Positions 1 to 9,501 are shown, numbered from the stretch's first letter. The stretch: 64,000 nt of DNA from GCA-003244245 sp963823755 (GCA_963823755.1 CAWGMP010000011.1:62001-126000), one strand, 5' to 3'. Notes: a model not told the origin generated them from the letters alone. A program made the numbers and translations.

Positions 1-430
1 TGACGTGGCGGTGCGTGACGTGCTGCCGATGTGGGGTCCGCATGTCACGCTGTCGCAGACACTCTATGTCGGTGGCCCGGTGCAGCAACGCGCGGCGTTG
101 TGCGTGGCTGCGCTGCCCGCCGGGGTGGATGCCGAGCGCACCGAGGGCATGATCAAAGTCCATGGTGCGCTGGCTCTGGTCGACCTGGATGCCGATCCGG
201 ACCTGATGGCACCGCGGCTACGCGGGCTGCGGGTGTTCGCCGGATACGCCGGTTGGGGTCAGGGTCAGCTGGCCGAAGAGATCGGCCGCGGCGATTGGGT
301 CGTGGTACCCGCATTGCCCGACGATGTGCTGGCGCCGCCGGATACCGATCTGTGGGGTCGGATCCTGCGTCGCCAGGGCATGCCGCTGGCGCTGTTGGCC
401 ACCTACCCTACTGATCCGACCCAGAACTGA
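1..430 (+). CDS. YqgE/AlgH family protein, 3' part
   Basis: The open frame enters from the left edge and stops with TGA at 428-430, so the N-terminal third is outside the window. The visible 142 residues carry the YqgE/AlgH (DUF179) pattern: a VLPMW segment, an FxGGPV-like YVGGPVQ segment, a VDLDADPD turn, the conserved GYAGWGQGQL stretch near the middle, then DLWGRILRR before the C-terminus. Family members are about 190-200 aa and their molecular role is unsettled. In mycobacteria yqgE lies only a few genes from leuS; here more than 30 kb of accessory DNA separates them. Identification is firm; function is unknown. Confidence 0.9.
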   Translation, partial: DVAVRDVLPMWGPHVTLSQTLYVGGPVQQRAALCVAALPAGVDAERTEGMIKVHGALALVDLDADPDLMAPRLRGLRVFAGYAGWGQGQLAEEIGRGDWVVVPALPDDVLAPPDTDLWGRILRRQGMPLALLATYPTDPTQN

Positions 431-684
431 CAGCGCGCTGGAGTCCCCCGCCGTCGCGCTTCGGGCAGATGACGTGTCGGTTGCCTCACACCACCGTGCT
501 GCCCACGATGCGCCACGCCGTTCTGCCGGCGGTGCCCAGATCTTCCTTCGCTGACTCAGCCACATGTCACCACCGGGGACGAGGCAGCCACGCGAGCAGT
601 ACCGTAGCCCGCCGGACAACCGACGGACGCTGTCGCGCGTCTACGGGGTCAGACCTGGCATCCACCCGAGGAGCTTGCCTTCCC

Positions 685-2010
685 ATGATTGATGACAGTG
701 ACGCGCTACACCTGACCGGCGGTATCCCGCTCGGAGGCACGATCAAGATCCGTGGCTCCAAGAACGCGGTTCCCAAGCTGATGGTCGCGGCACTGCTGAC
801 CGAAGAACCTGTGCTCATCCACAACATCTCGCAGATCGTCGACACCTGGTTGGTGAGCGAGCTGCTAGAAATGCTCGGATGCAGCACCGCACAGCCGGCG
901 GACGGCCAGATGCGGATCGAGGCCCGCGGTATTCACACCGCTAGGACGCGTGATCTGGAGTACTTCCATGTGCGCAGCCGGATCCCGGTGCTCACCTGCG
1001 CGCCCCTGCTGCACCGCACCGGTCACGCCGAAGTCTGGAAGCCCGGGGGTTGCAGCATCGGTGAGCGTCCGGTCGATCTGCACCTGGAGGTCCTTCGCGC
1101 GTTCGGTGCGGTCAGCCAGCGCACCGACACTGGCTTCAAGCTGACTGCTGAGGTGGGTGGGCTGCGCGGCGCAATCGTCGAGTTGAAGTACCCGAGCGTG
1201 GGCGCGACCGAACAGTTCCTGCTCGGGGCGGTCGTCGCCGCGGGCGACTCGGAGCTGCACAACGCCGCTACCGAGCCGGAGATCATCGACCTGATCTGCA
1301 TGCTGCAGCGGATGGGTGCCTTGATCACCGTCCAGCCCGGCCGCATCCTGCAGGTCACCGGCGTCTCCCGGCTGCATGGCGTCTCGCACACCGCCATCCC
1401 GGACCGGCTCGAAGCGGCTTCCTGGGCGAGTCTCGCCTTGGCGACCGACGGACGGATCACGGTACACGGCGTCCGGCAAGCCGACCTGGGGACGTATCTC
1501 AACGTCTACCGGCGCGCGGGCGGCGAGTTCGACTTCTCCAGCGATGGCAACGAGGTGACGTTCCGGCGGGAGAAGTCCATGCCGCGCCCGCTCGTCATCG
1601 AGACAGACGTGCACCCCGGCTTCATGACCGACTGGCAGTCCCCCATGGTCACCGCGCTGACGCAGGCAGACGGAATAACGGTGGTGCACGAGACGGTGCA
1701 CGAAAACCGGCTGGGTTACGGGAAGGCGCTCCAGGCGCTCGGCGCGCAGATGCAGGTCTTCACCGAGTGCCTCGGACGCACCCCGTGCCGTTTCGGATCT
1801 CGTAATCACCAACACTCCGCCGTCGTCGTCGGACCGACCAAGCTGCAGGGAACCGACGTGCACGTCCCGGACCTGCGCGCGGGTTTCTCCTACGTGCTGG
1901 CCGCACTCGCAGCGCAGGGCGACTCGACGGTGACTGGAGTCTCGCTGCTGGACCGCGGCTACGAGAACTTCCGCGACAAGCTGATCGGTGTCGGAGCTAA
2001 ACTTCGCTGA
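685..2010 (+). CDS. UDP-N-acetylglucosamine 1-carboxyvinyltransferase-like (MurA family)
   Basis: Encodes 441 aa of the EPSP-synthase/MurA fold, which transfers enolpyruvate from PEP to a sugar hydroxyl. Visible landmarks are the substrate-binding GSKNAVPKLM near residue 24, the catalytic-loop Cys (about C123) in PGGCSIGERPVDLH, and the Arg of PDLRAGFS (about R398). The ATG at 685 was chosen over an upstream in-frame start because GAGGAG lies about 12 nt before it and homology begins there. Usual MurA is about 418-430 aa. The location in accessory DNA beside a carbamoyltransferase and a nucleobase transporter suggests a paralogue, perhaps acting on a specialised nucleotide sugar. A housekeeping MurA role is not excluded. 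Confidence 0.85.
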   Translation: MIDDSDALHLTGGIPLGGTIKIRGSKNAVPKLMVAALLTEEPVLIHNISQIVDTWLVSELLEMLGCSTAQPADGQMRIEARGIHTARTRDLEYFHVRSRIPVLTCAPLLHRTGHAEVWKPGGCSIGERPVDLHLEVLRAFGAVSQRTDTGFKLTAEVGGLRGAIVELKYPSVGATEQFLLGAVVAAGDSELHNAATEPEIIDLICMLQRMGALITVQPGRILQVTGVSRLHGVSHTAIPDRLEAASWASLALATDGRITVHGVRQADLGTYLNVYRRAGGEFDFSSDGNEVTFRREKSMPRPLVIETDVHPGFMTDWQSPMVTALTQADGITVVHETVHENRLGYGKALQALGAQMQVFTECLGRTPCRFGSRNHQHSAVVVGPTKLQGTDVHVPDLRAGFSYVLAALAAQGDSTVTGVSLLDRGYENFRDKLIGVGAKLR

Positions 2011-2425
2011 CCGGCAATGCCGCGGTGGGAGGCACCTGCCTCACGCCGCGCTGGAGAAGCGACTGTCGCCGTGTTGCCCGTGACCCGCCGCGAGCAGGGC
2101 TGACGGTTACCTGACGCATCCCCTTCGAATGGTCGGTGAGCAGCCCAGTCTGTTGCTTGGTGGCCAGGTCCCACCGCCGCACCGAACCGTCCGCGTGCCT
2201 CGCGGCCAACGTCCGACCATCCGGACTGAGTTGCACCCCTGGGTAGATACCGCGCAGCGCGGCCATTTTCTTCCTGTTCGGCGCTTGCAAGAGCAACAGC
2301 TCCCTGGCGGTCGCGCCTGCCAGGGAGCGTGCCATCCGGGTTGAAGGCCAATTGCTCGACTATCGACCCGACACTCAGGCGGGCAAGTTCACGGTGCGTG
2401 TCGAAGTCCCATAGGGCTGACCGTC
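2000..2425 (-). pseudogene. WD40-repeat protein remnant
   Basis: Two consecutive WD40 blades can be read on the minus strand but in different frames. The first (about 2425-2340) reads LWDFDTHRELARLSVG followed by AFNPDGTL. The second (about 2335-2000) reads LSPDGRTLAARHADGSVRRWDL. A frameshift near 2325-2340 separates them, and no start or NTPase part is present. This is a decayed tail of a larger WD40 protein, similar in type to the intact one at 9628-13356. It fills the gap between the MurA-like and carbamoyltransferase genes. Confidence 0.65.
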
Positions 2426-2532
2426 ACTCTCACATCCGTGAACCAAGTACGGCCTATACCTGCGTCCAGTCCCACGAGGCATCCAGTGGTTGGCTTGGGA
2501 CGGCCATCTCAGCCCATGAAAGGCGTGCTGGC

Positions 2533-4542
2533 ATGTTGGTACTCGGGATCAGCTGCTGTCTTTCCTCGACCGCGGACGACTTCATGCCGCAACGGTGGGA
2601 GCTGTACTACCACGACGCCGCCGCAGTCCTGCTCAGAGACGGTCACGTGGTCGCCGCTGTGGAGCAGGAGCGGTTGAACCGGATCAAGCACACGACGGCT
2701 TTCGCCGGGGACGCGATGCAGGCCTGCCTGAAGATCGCCGGTGCCGCTCTGGGAGACGTCGATCGCATCGCCTTCTTCTTCGCCGAGCACTATACCGATC
2801 GCGAACTCTCCCGGCATTACGCGGATCACCCTCGGCTTCCGGTCCGGTCGAGCCGGGAGCTGCTGGCCGACCGGATACGGGAGAGTTTCGATGTCGACCT
2901 GCCCGGCGAGACCGTCCAGTTCGTGGCGCACCACACCGCGCACGCTTACTCCACGTACCCGCAGTCCGGCTACCCGGATGCGCTCGTCGTGGTGATGGAC
3001 GGCGCGGGCGAGGAGAACGCGATCTCGGTGTACGACGCCCACAAATCCCGGATGGAGCTGCTGAGCACCAAGGAGATCAGCCATTCCCTGGGATATCTGT
3101 ACCTAGCGGGGACTGAGCTTCTCGGCTACCGGCTTTTCGACGAGTACAAGGTCATGGGTCTCGCTCCGCATGGCGATCCGAGGACGTACCGGCCGGTGTT
3201 CGACTCCCTGTACGAGCTCCGGCCCGGTGGTGACTTCCGGTTGAACTACGTCGACTTGCAGCCGGCGTTCGCCCGGATCGGTTTTCCCCGCCGGCGAAGA
3301 GGCGAAAAGCTCAGCCGGCAGCACAAGGATTTCGCCGCCGGGTTGCAGGAAGCCATGGAGAACATCGGCTGGCACGTCATCAGCCACTGGCAACGGGCGA
3401 CCGGTCACCGGCGGCTGGCTATCGCCGGCGGAGTGGGGCAGAACTGCACATTCAACGGCAGGCTGGTGCGCAGCGCGGTCTTCGACGACGTTTTCGTCCA
3501 CCCCGCCGCGCACGACGCAGGCGCCGCCCTGGGGGCAGCGCTGAAAGCGCACGCCGACCGCAGCGGCACCTTCCCCCGGGAGCGGATCCGGCAGGTGTTC
3601 TGGGGGCCCGGCCTGCCAGAGCGCAACGCCATCGAAGGGCTACTCATCCGGTGGAAGCGGTTCGTCACTTTCGAGCGCTCCGGTGCGGTGGAGCGGCAGA
3701 CCGCGGAGCTGCTGGCGGCGGACAAGGTCATCGGCTGGATCCAGGGCCGTTCCGAGTTCGGGCCACGCGCACTCGGCAACCGCAGCATCCTCGCCGACCC
3801 GCGACCCCCGGCCAATCGGGACCGGGTCAACATGATGGTCAAGCAGCGGGAGACCTATCGCCCTTTCGCCCCGTCCGTGCAGGCGGAGCACCTGCGGGAG
3901 TACTTCGAATTCCCGGACGGGATGGCGGTCCCCGACTTCATGGTGTTCACCGTCCCGGTACGCCCGGCCAAGAGGGCGCTGCTGGGTGCCGTCACCCACG
4001 TCGACGGATCCGCCCGGGTGCACGCCGTGGATCGGCAGGTCAACCCACGCTACTGGCGCCTGCTGGCGGAGTTCGCGGCGCGGACGGGCCTTCCGGTGCT
4101 GTTGAACACCTCCTTCAACAACCACGTCGAGCCCATGGTCGACTCTGTCGAAGACGCGCTGCGCTGCTATCTGACCACTCGGATCGACCACCTGGTCATC
4201 GATGACGTCATCGTGTCCAAGCTGCCCTGGACGGACGACGACATGAGGGAACTGGCTCCGGGTCTGATGCCCGCGGCCCGGCTGCGGACCGAGGAGATGC
4301 CTGGCCACCGCACCCGCCGCCTGGTGTACTTCTGCTACCTCGGCGGTAGCGAGCGCGAGGTCGACACGGCCACGTACGAGGTATTGCATCGGGCCGATGG
4401 CCGTACCTCGCTGCGGGCGCTGGGGGTCGACGCCGACGGGATGCAGATCGTCGAGTGCGTCCGAGAACTCTGGGCCGAGCGATACCTGACCTTGATCCCT
4501 CCTACTGATCTTCATCTGCTCCCCCAGGTCTTCTCCCACTGA
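2533..4542 (+). CDS. carbamoyltransferase (NodU/CmcH/TobZ family) with C-terminal extension
   Basis: Encodes 669 aa. The N-terminal Kae1-like domain has YHDAAA and the iron-binding HHTAHA (about residues 133-138). The C-terminal YrdC-like domain has GWIQGRSEFGPRALGNRS from about residue 401. Family enzymes make carbamoyl-AMP from carbamoyl phosphate and pass the carbamoyl group to a hydroxyl of an antibiotic, Nod factor or nucleoside. The ATG at 2533 was chosen because homology starts at MLVLGIS and GAAAGG precedes it. At least 70 residues extend past the usual end. They read like a small PqqD/RRE-type helical domain (YEVLHRADGRTSLRAL...LWAERYLTLIPP), which is an inference. The next gene starts 2 nt downstream, so the two are probably translationally coupled. 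Confidence 0.88.
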   Translation: MLVLGISCCLSSTADDFMPQRWELYYHDAAAVLLRDGHVVAAVEQERLNRIKHTTAFAGDAMQACLKIAGAALGDVDRIAFFFAEHYTDRELSRHYADHPRLPVRSSRELLADRIRESFDVDLPGETVQFVAHHTAHAYSTYPQSGYPDALVVVMDGAGEENAISVYDAHKSRMELLSTKEISHSLGYLYLAGTELLGYRLFDEYKVMGLAPHGDPRTYRPVFDSLYELRPGGDFRLNYVDLQPAFARIGFPRRRRGEKLSRQHKDFAAGLQEAMENIGWHVISHWQRATGHRRLAIAGGVGQNCTFNGRLVRSAVFDDVFVHPAAHDAGAALGAALKAHADRSGTFPRERIRQVFWGPGLPERNAIEGLLIRWKRFVTFERSGAVERQTAELLAADKVIGWIQGRSEFGPRALGNRSILADPRPPANRDRVNMMVKQRETYRPFAPSVQAEHLREYFEFPDGMAVPDFMVFTVPVRPAKRALLGAVTHVDGSARVHAVDRQVNPRYWRLLAEFAARTGLPVLLNTSFNNHVEPMVDSVEDALRCYLTTRIDHLVIDDVIVSKLPWTDDDMRELAPGLMPAARLRTEEMPGHRTRRLVYFCYLGGSEREVDTATYEVLHRADGRTSLRALGVDADGMQIVECVRELWAERYLTLIPPTDLHLLPQVFSH

Positions 4543-4544
4543 CC

Positions 4545-5957
4545 GTGGCCGAGAGCGCGATCGAGCGACACTCGATCGACTGGGTACCGGACGACGAGCG
4601 GCATGGCGAGGTGTCCGGTCTCGGTGCCGTCTGGTTCGTGGCCAACATCAACCTCACCGCGATGGCCACCGGCACTGCGGCGCTGTCGGTGGGTGCCTCG
4701 CTGTTCTGGACGATCATGGCAGCCGTGCTCGGCTCGTTGTTCGGCACGTTCTTCATGGCCTTTCACTCGGCCCAGGGACCGCACCTCGGCCTGCCGCAGC
4801 TCGTGCAGTCACGACCGCAGTTCGGCTACGTGGGTGCCGCGCTCACGGTGTGGATCTTCGCGCTGGTCAACTACATCGCGTACAACACGTCGGATGCGAT
4901 CCTGGCCGGGGCAGCGATGCGTTCCCTGCTCGGGCTGGGCGCCAACGCCGGCTACGTCATCGCCGCCGCGGCCGCCGCTGTGATCGCGTTGTACGGCTAC
5001 CGGTGGATCCACCGGATCAACTGGTGGCTCACCTGGCCGCTCATCGTTCTGATGGCGGTGCTCACCGTCGCCGCGTTCACCGATGGCGCCCTGCCGCCCG
5101 ATGCCTTCCGGCCGGGGACGTTCAGGGTCGCCCCGTGCATGACGGTCTTCGTGATCACGGCGGGGTTTCAGCTCGGCTGGGCGCCCTATGTCTCGGACTA
5201 CTCCCGCTACCTGCCCACGGGCACCGAGGTGCGCAGCACCTTCTGGTGGACCTACCTACCCAGCGCGCTGTCCGGCGGGTGGGTGTTCGTGCTCGGCGCG
5301 GTGACGGCGAGCGCCGCTCCCGGAGCCGACCCTGTCGCGGCGGTTGAGGCGAGCGCCGACCGCCTCGTCGGGGGCTTCGGCCCGATCGCGGTGGCCATGC
5401 TGCTCGTCGGGCTGCTCTCGGTGATGACGATCAACCAGTACGGCGGGAGCCTGACGATGATCTCTATTAGTGACTCGATCCGCACCGTCTCCCCGACCCG
5501 CCGCATCCGCGCACTCACGATCGGTCTGATGTTTCTCGTCGTCTGGGGCGTCTCCCAGATCGTCGGCGTGGCGCGGTTCAACGCCTTCTACGCCAACGTT
5601 CTGATCTTCCTCGCGTACCTGTTCACCCCGTGGACAGCCATCAACCTGATGGATTACTTCGTGGTCCGGCGCGGCACGTACGTGGTCACGGAGATGTTCA
5701 ACCCTCGCGGCATCTACGGGCGCTGGGGATGGCGGGCCAACCTCGCCTACCTGGCCGCGATCTCGGCCATGGCCCCGTTCATGGTCTCCGGTCCCTACAC
5801 CGGCCCGCTCGCCAGGGTGCTCGGCGGCGTCGACTACTCGATCTTCATCGGGCTCTCCGTTGCCGCCACGCTGTACTGGGTGCTCAGCCGCACGCTCGAT
5901 CTCGACGCCGAACGCGAGCTGGCTCGCGAGGAGGGCATACTGGAGCTTCCCCACTAG
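4545..5957 (+). CDS. NCS1 family nucleobase:cation symporter
   Basis: Encodes 470 aa with about 12 hydrophobic segments typical of the cytosine/purine/uracil/allantoin permease family. Visible features are the early GAVWFVANINLTAMATG helix, GLPQLVQSRPQFGYVG, WAPYVSDYSRYLP in the middle, and the NLMDYFVVRRGTYV loop. It should sit in the cytoplasmic membrane and import a nucleobase or related heterocycle with a cation. The GTG start lies 2 nt after the carbamoyltransferase stop with only a weak ribosome site, which implies coupling. Substrate specificity cannot be read from the sequence. Confidence 0.88.
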   Translation: MAESAIERHSIDWVPDDERHGEVSGLGAVWFVANINLTAMATGTAALSVGASLFWTIMAAVLGSLFGTFFMAFHSAQGPHLGLPQLVQSRPQFGYVGAALTVWIFALVNYIAYNTSDAILAGAAMRSLLGLGANAGYVIAAAAAAVIALYGYRWIHRINWWLTWPLIVLMAVLTVAAFTDGALPPDAFRPGTFRVAPCMTVFVITAGFQLGWAPYVSDYSRYLPTGTEVRSTFWWTYLPSALSGGWVFVLGAVTASAAPGADPVAAVEASADRLVGGFGPIAVAMLLVGLLSVMTINQYGGSLTMISISDSIRTVSPTRRIRALTIGLMFLVVWGVSQIVGVARFNAFYANVLIFLAYLFTPWTAINLMDYFVVRRGTYVVTEMFNPRGIYGRWGWRANLAYLAAISAMAPFMVSGPYTGPLARVLGGVDYSIFIGLSVAATLYWVLSRTLDLDAERELAREEGILELPH

Positions 5958-5984
5958 CAGGCCACACCAGGACGTCGCCAGACG

Positions 5985-6090
5985 GCATCAGGTTGTCGGG
6001 TGTCCAGCGGGAAGCGGTGATGCAGCCACACACAGTGACTGATGATCTCCACCGGGTACCGGTACCCCTTGAACAACGGCGACGGCGCGG
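5985..6090 (-). pseudogene. IS6-family transposase N-terminal fragment
   Basis: On the minus strand from about 6073 to 6005 the sequence encodes FKGYRYPVEIISHCVWL and then HHRFPL, the conserved N-terminus of IS6/IS26-type DDE transposases. Homology stops abruptly after RFPL, and no catalytic domain follows. A second, nearly identical fragment lies at 21786-21924 on the opposite strand. Confidence 0.7.
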
Positions 6091-6250
6091 CGTCCACGAA
6101 CCCAGTCTGAACCCACCCGCGGCTAGCCTGGCGCATGGGACTTGCCCCCAGCGGGTGACACCGGGCGAGTATCGGGCGAGGGGACACCGATTGCACGATT
6201 CACCTAGTCTCGCTAGCGGTTGTTGATGAAACTGTATGGAGGAGGTTCCG

Positions 6251-6532
6251 GTGTCGCATGACGGTGGGGTTCCTGATCCGCTGATGCTTTTTACGAGCCG
6301 GTTTCCGCTGTCGCCGAGTAGGGGACGGGTCACACCGAGCTCGGCGTTGCCGTCTGGGTCGTTGACTCGGCCATTCGGGCTGCGGTATGCGGTGCGGCCG
6401 ATGGAGTGCGGCAAACACAGCAAGAGACCGACGAATAAGACCAGGACCAAGCCGACGAAGATCATTAATGATGGCAAGGTGGAAGGTTACGAACCGGACA
6501 CCGAGCATTACGTCGAGATGGACGAGGAGTGA
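6251..6532 (+). CDS. tgmA: ATP-grasp-modified RiPP (graspetide) precursor
   Basis: Encodes 93 aa from a GTG with an excellent GGAGGAGG ribosome site at 6238-6245. The leader ends in the motif RPFGLRYAV (about residues 40-48), characteristic of the 'putative ATP-grasp target RiPP' family. The C-terminal core is rich in hydroxyl and Lys side chains (T61, K63, T64, T66, K67, T69, K70), followed by an acidic tail (D74, E78, E81, D83, E85, E89, D91-E93). That is what an ester/amide cross-linked peptide needs. Its stop overlaps the GTG of the next gene (GTGA). The precursor is intact, but both downstream maturation genes are disrupted, so a mature product is unlikely from this locus. Confidence 0.82.
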   Translation: MSHDGGVPDPLMLFTSRFPLSPSRGRVTPSSALPSGSLTRPFGLRYAVRPMECGKHSKRPTNKTRTKPTKIINDGKVEGYEPDTEHYVEMDEE

Positions 6533-7155
6533 GCGGCGACATCGTGCTCGTGGTCGCGCAGGCTCAGGACGCCACAGCTGATTTGGTGGTTGATGCGCTG
6601 CTGGCCCGTGGGGCCGATGTCGCGCGGATCGATACGACTGATTTTCCGGGCTCGCGCGAGTTCGCCGCCGAGGTCTCCGAGGGGCTTGTCTATAAGTCTC
6701 TTTCCCCGGGGGTGGTCACCTAAGAAGATGAGGTGCGCATCATCTACACCTCACGATTGAGCGTTGATGATCTGGATGACGGCGCGATCGGGCTGTGCTG
6801 TCATCTGTTTCAGGAATGGATACCTAAGGCATTCGACGTTCGCCTCACCGCCGTTGGTGACCGGTTCTTCGCGGTGGCGGTTCACGCTGGTAGCCGCGAG
6901 GCTACCGTGGACTGGCGCTGTCGTTACGAGGACCTGCGTTATGAAGTGTGCCAGGCGCCCGATGCGGTGTGCCGCGGTGTGCTGGCTTACCTGCACGCGT
7001 TCGGCCTCATTTTGGAGCGTTCGATTTCTCGGTCACTCTCGATGGCGGGTGGTGGTTTTTGGAGTTTACCGACCGGGCAGTGGGGCTGGCTGACCGAGGA
7101 GACCGGCTTGCCGATCGCCGGGGCGATCGCTGAGGAACTGGTGCGCGCGTCGTGA
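6529..7155 (+). pseudogene. tgmB: ATP-grasp peptide maturase, degraded
   Basis: Starts with GTG inside the stop of the precursor gene. The first 45 codons match the N-terminus of the SAV_5884-type ATP-grasp maturases (LVVAQAQDATADLVVDALLARG). The text then jumps to the ATP-grasp core at GLVYKSLSPGVVT, so about 120-150 residues are deleted. An in-frame TAA occurs at 6721-6723. The frame continues with EDEVRIIYTSRL and HLFQEWIPKAFDVRLTAVGDR. Near 7010 the reading passes to another frame (FGAFDFSVTLDGGWWFLEF) and then returns for GQWGWLTEETGLPIAGAIAEEL. The enzyme, which would activate acidic side chains with ATP, cannot be functional. Confidence 0.85.
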
Positions 7156-8324
7156 GGGCTGCGGTAGCGCTCCGCCGGGACCTGGTGGATGCCTTGGTCT
7201 CCAGTGGCGCCGTGCACAGTCCCTGGCTGCGGCGGGCCTTCGAGAACACCCCGAGGGAAGTGTTCGTGCCTCGCTTCTACCACCGGTCAGCCTCTGGAAA
7301 GAAGGTGTTGGTGGAGGGCACCGATCCAGCGCAGCGTGAGCAGTGGCTGCGCGGCGTCTATACCGATGAGGCCCTCACTGTCCAACTGACCCCAGCGCCC
7401 GACCTGGTCGATCGGACGGGGGCACCGACCAGTTCGAGTTCCATGCCCACTGTCATGGCCGGGATGCTTGAAGCGCTCGATCTCCAGCCCGGACACCGTG
7501 TCCTGGAGATCGGCACCGGAACCGGTTACAACGCGGCGCTGCTGTGCCAGCACGTCGGAGCGGACAACGTCGCCAGCGTGGAACTTGACCCTGCCCTGGC
7601 CGACGCGGCCCGCCGAGCGCTGAGCGAGCTCGGGCTGCACCCGAGGGTGCACACCGGAGACGGCGCGGCCGGTCTCATCACCGCGGCGCCATTCGACCGG
7701 ATCATCGTCACCGCCTCCACCGACCACATCCCGCCCGCGTGAATCTCCCAACTCTGCCCTGCCGGGGTCATCGTCGTTGACGTGCGGGGCAGCCTCGATG
7801 GCCGCCTGCTGCGGCTCACCCTGACCGAGCCCGACGTGGTCGAAGGGTCGTTTGTGAACCTTCCCGGAGCCTTCATGCCGCTGCGTACCCGGCTGGACAG
7901 CCTCCACCGGGACGGCGAGAACTGGGACGTGGTGCTCGACCAGCGCAACCCCCAGCAGGGAACCACGCCCATCAACCCCGCCCTGGTGGCACAAAACAAG
8001 TCGCTGCGGTTCATGACGCAGCTTCATCTCGCGGGTCGGCGCCTGCGGGGCTTTGTGCCCGACGGGGCGGAGATCTCCGGGCACTGCACCGACGGAAGCT
8101 GGTTCATCGCCGGTCTTTACCCTAGCCACAATGGGCTTTACCCGGTGGCCCAAGGCGGTCCGCAACGGCTCTGGGACACGGTCGAGTCCAGCTACTTCAC
8201 CTGGCGACGGCTCGGCGAGCCGAGGGTCGAACAGTTCGGCGTCACCGCTCTCGACGACACCGCGCTGCAATACGTGTGGCTTGAGTACCCCGACTCCCAG
8301 CACCGATGGCCACTCCCCCTATGA
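7152..8324 (+). pseudogene. tgmC: PIMT-like methyltransferase of the ATP-grasp RiPP system, nonsense mutant
   Basis: A GTG overlapping the previous stop begins a protein-L-isoaspartate methyltransferase-like frame. Landmarks are the PREVFVPRFYH segment, SSSMPTVMAGMLEAL, and the SAM-binding VLEIGTGTGYNAALL. A TGA at 7740-7742 interrupts the IPPA(W)I... motif, where relatives have Trp, so a TGG-to-TGA change explains it. The same frame then runs open to 8324 with the complete C-terminal domain of the family. One point mutation therefore separates it from a full gene of about 390 aa. Related enzymes methylate an Asp of the cross-linked peptide and drive aspartimide formation. An IS element begins 26 nt downstream. 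Confidence 0.87.
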
Positions 8325-8350
8325 CAACGCCCGTCGCCAGCCTTCGGATG

Positions 8351-8378
8351 CGTGTGGGTGCCGAACCGGTCATCCACG
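8351..8378 (+). repeat. IS left terminal inverted repeat
   Basis: Begins CGTGTGGGTGCCGA and ends GGTCATCCACG. Pairs with 9502-9529 with two mismatches. Confidence 0.8.
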
Positions 8379-8430
8379 ATGGTGACCTGCGTCGTTGCTT
8401 GACGGTGGTCGTCGGGCATGATCGCCGGTC

Positions 8431-9501
8431 GTGGCGCTACGATTGCTCTATCTGATCTTCTGGCAGCTGGTGGCCTGGCTCGGACTGCTGGCGCGTAGTT
8501 CACGATCGAAGAATGCGGAAATCCTGGTGTTGCGCCACGAGGTCGCGGTATTACGCCGTCAGGTGAGCAGACCACGTCTGTCCTGGGCGGATCGGGCTGT
8601 GTTCGCGGCGCTGGCCCGGTTGCTCTCCCAGACCTGCCGATTGCATCGGATCGTCACGCCCGCCACGCTGTTGCGCTGGCATCGTGACTTGGTGAGGCGA
8701 CATTGGACCCGGCCCCGCCGCCACCCCGGCGGCCGGTCCACGGCATCCGAGCTGCGCCAGCTGATCCTGCGACTGGCCTCGGAGAACTCGACTTTGGGGG
8801 GTACCGGCGGATCCAGGGCGAACTTGCCGGACTCGGCTACCCGATCGCACCCAGCACGGTGTGGTTGATCCTCAAAGCGAGCCGGCATCGACCCCGCGCC
8901 CTGCCGTAGCGGCCCCACCTGGCGACAGTTCCTGACCGCCCCAGCACACGGCATTCTCGCCACCGACTTCTTCTGCGTCGACACTCTGCTGCTGCGCCGG
9001 CTTGACGTCATGTTCGTCGTGGAGCACGCCACCCGCCGCGTCCACCTCCTCGGCATCACCGCAAACCCACCGGTGCCTGGGTCACCCAGCAGGCGCGGAA
9101 TCTGCTGCTGCACCTCGGCGACCGCGCAGCTGGAGTTCGCGTTCTTGATCAGGGACCGAGACAGCAAATTCACCGACACCTTCGACGCCGTGTTCACCAG
9201 TGAATCCATTCGCATCCTGCGCACACCAGTGCGAGCACCACGGGCGAACGTGATCGCCGAACGATGGATCGGCACCGTACGTCGCGAGCTGCTGGACCGG
9301 ATACTGATCCTCAACCGCCACCACCTCGAGGCTGTGCTGACTGAGTACGTGGCGCACTTCAATGACCATCGCCCCCACCGCACACTGCATCAAGCAGCAC
9401 CACTCAGGCCGCTCTCCCCGCCGACGTCACCACCCAATCCGTACCTCCGACGCCGCGAACGACTCGGGGGACTGATACACGAATATGCCCTGGCCGTATG
9501 A
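8431..9501 (+). pseudogene. integrase-core (rve) transposase, frameshifted
   Basis: The N-terminal helix-turn-helix part reads from 8431 (ILVLRHEVAVLRRQV, then a WADRAVFAALARLL segment). At about 8800 it moves to another frame (DFGGYRRIQGELAGLGYPIA). At about 8910 it moves again (ILATDFFCVDTLLLRRLDV). After a further shift at about 9075-9125 it ends in frame with LIRDRDSKFTDTFDAVF and ANVIAERWIGTVRRELLDR. The three acidic residues of the DDE triad are recognisable (FFCVD, IRDRD, AERW). At least three frameshifts make it inactive. The type is the IS3/IS481-like rve group common in actinobacteria. Confidence 0.85.

Noticed and set aside
469..684. N-terminal extension of the MurA-like gene
   Set aside because: The in-frame upstream text is Ser/Arg/His-rich and unlike MurA. 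ATG 685 has a ribosome site and matches the family start.
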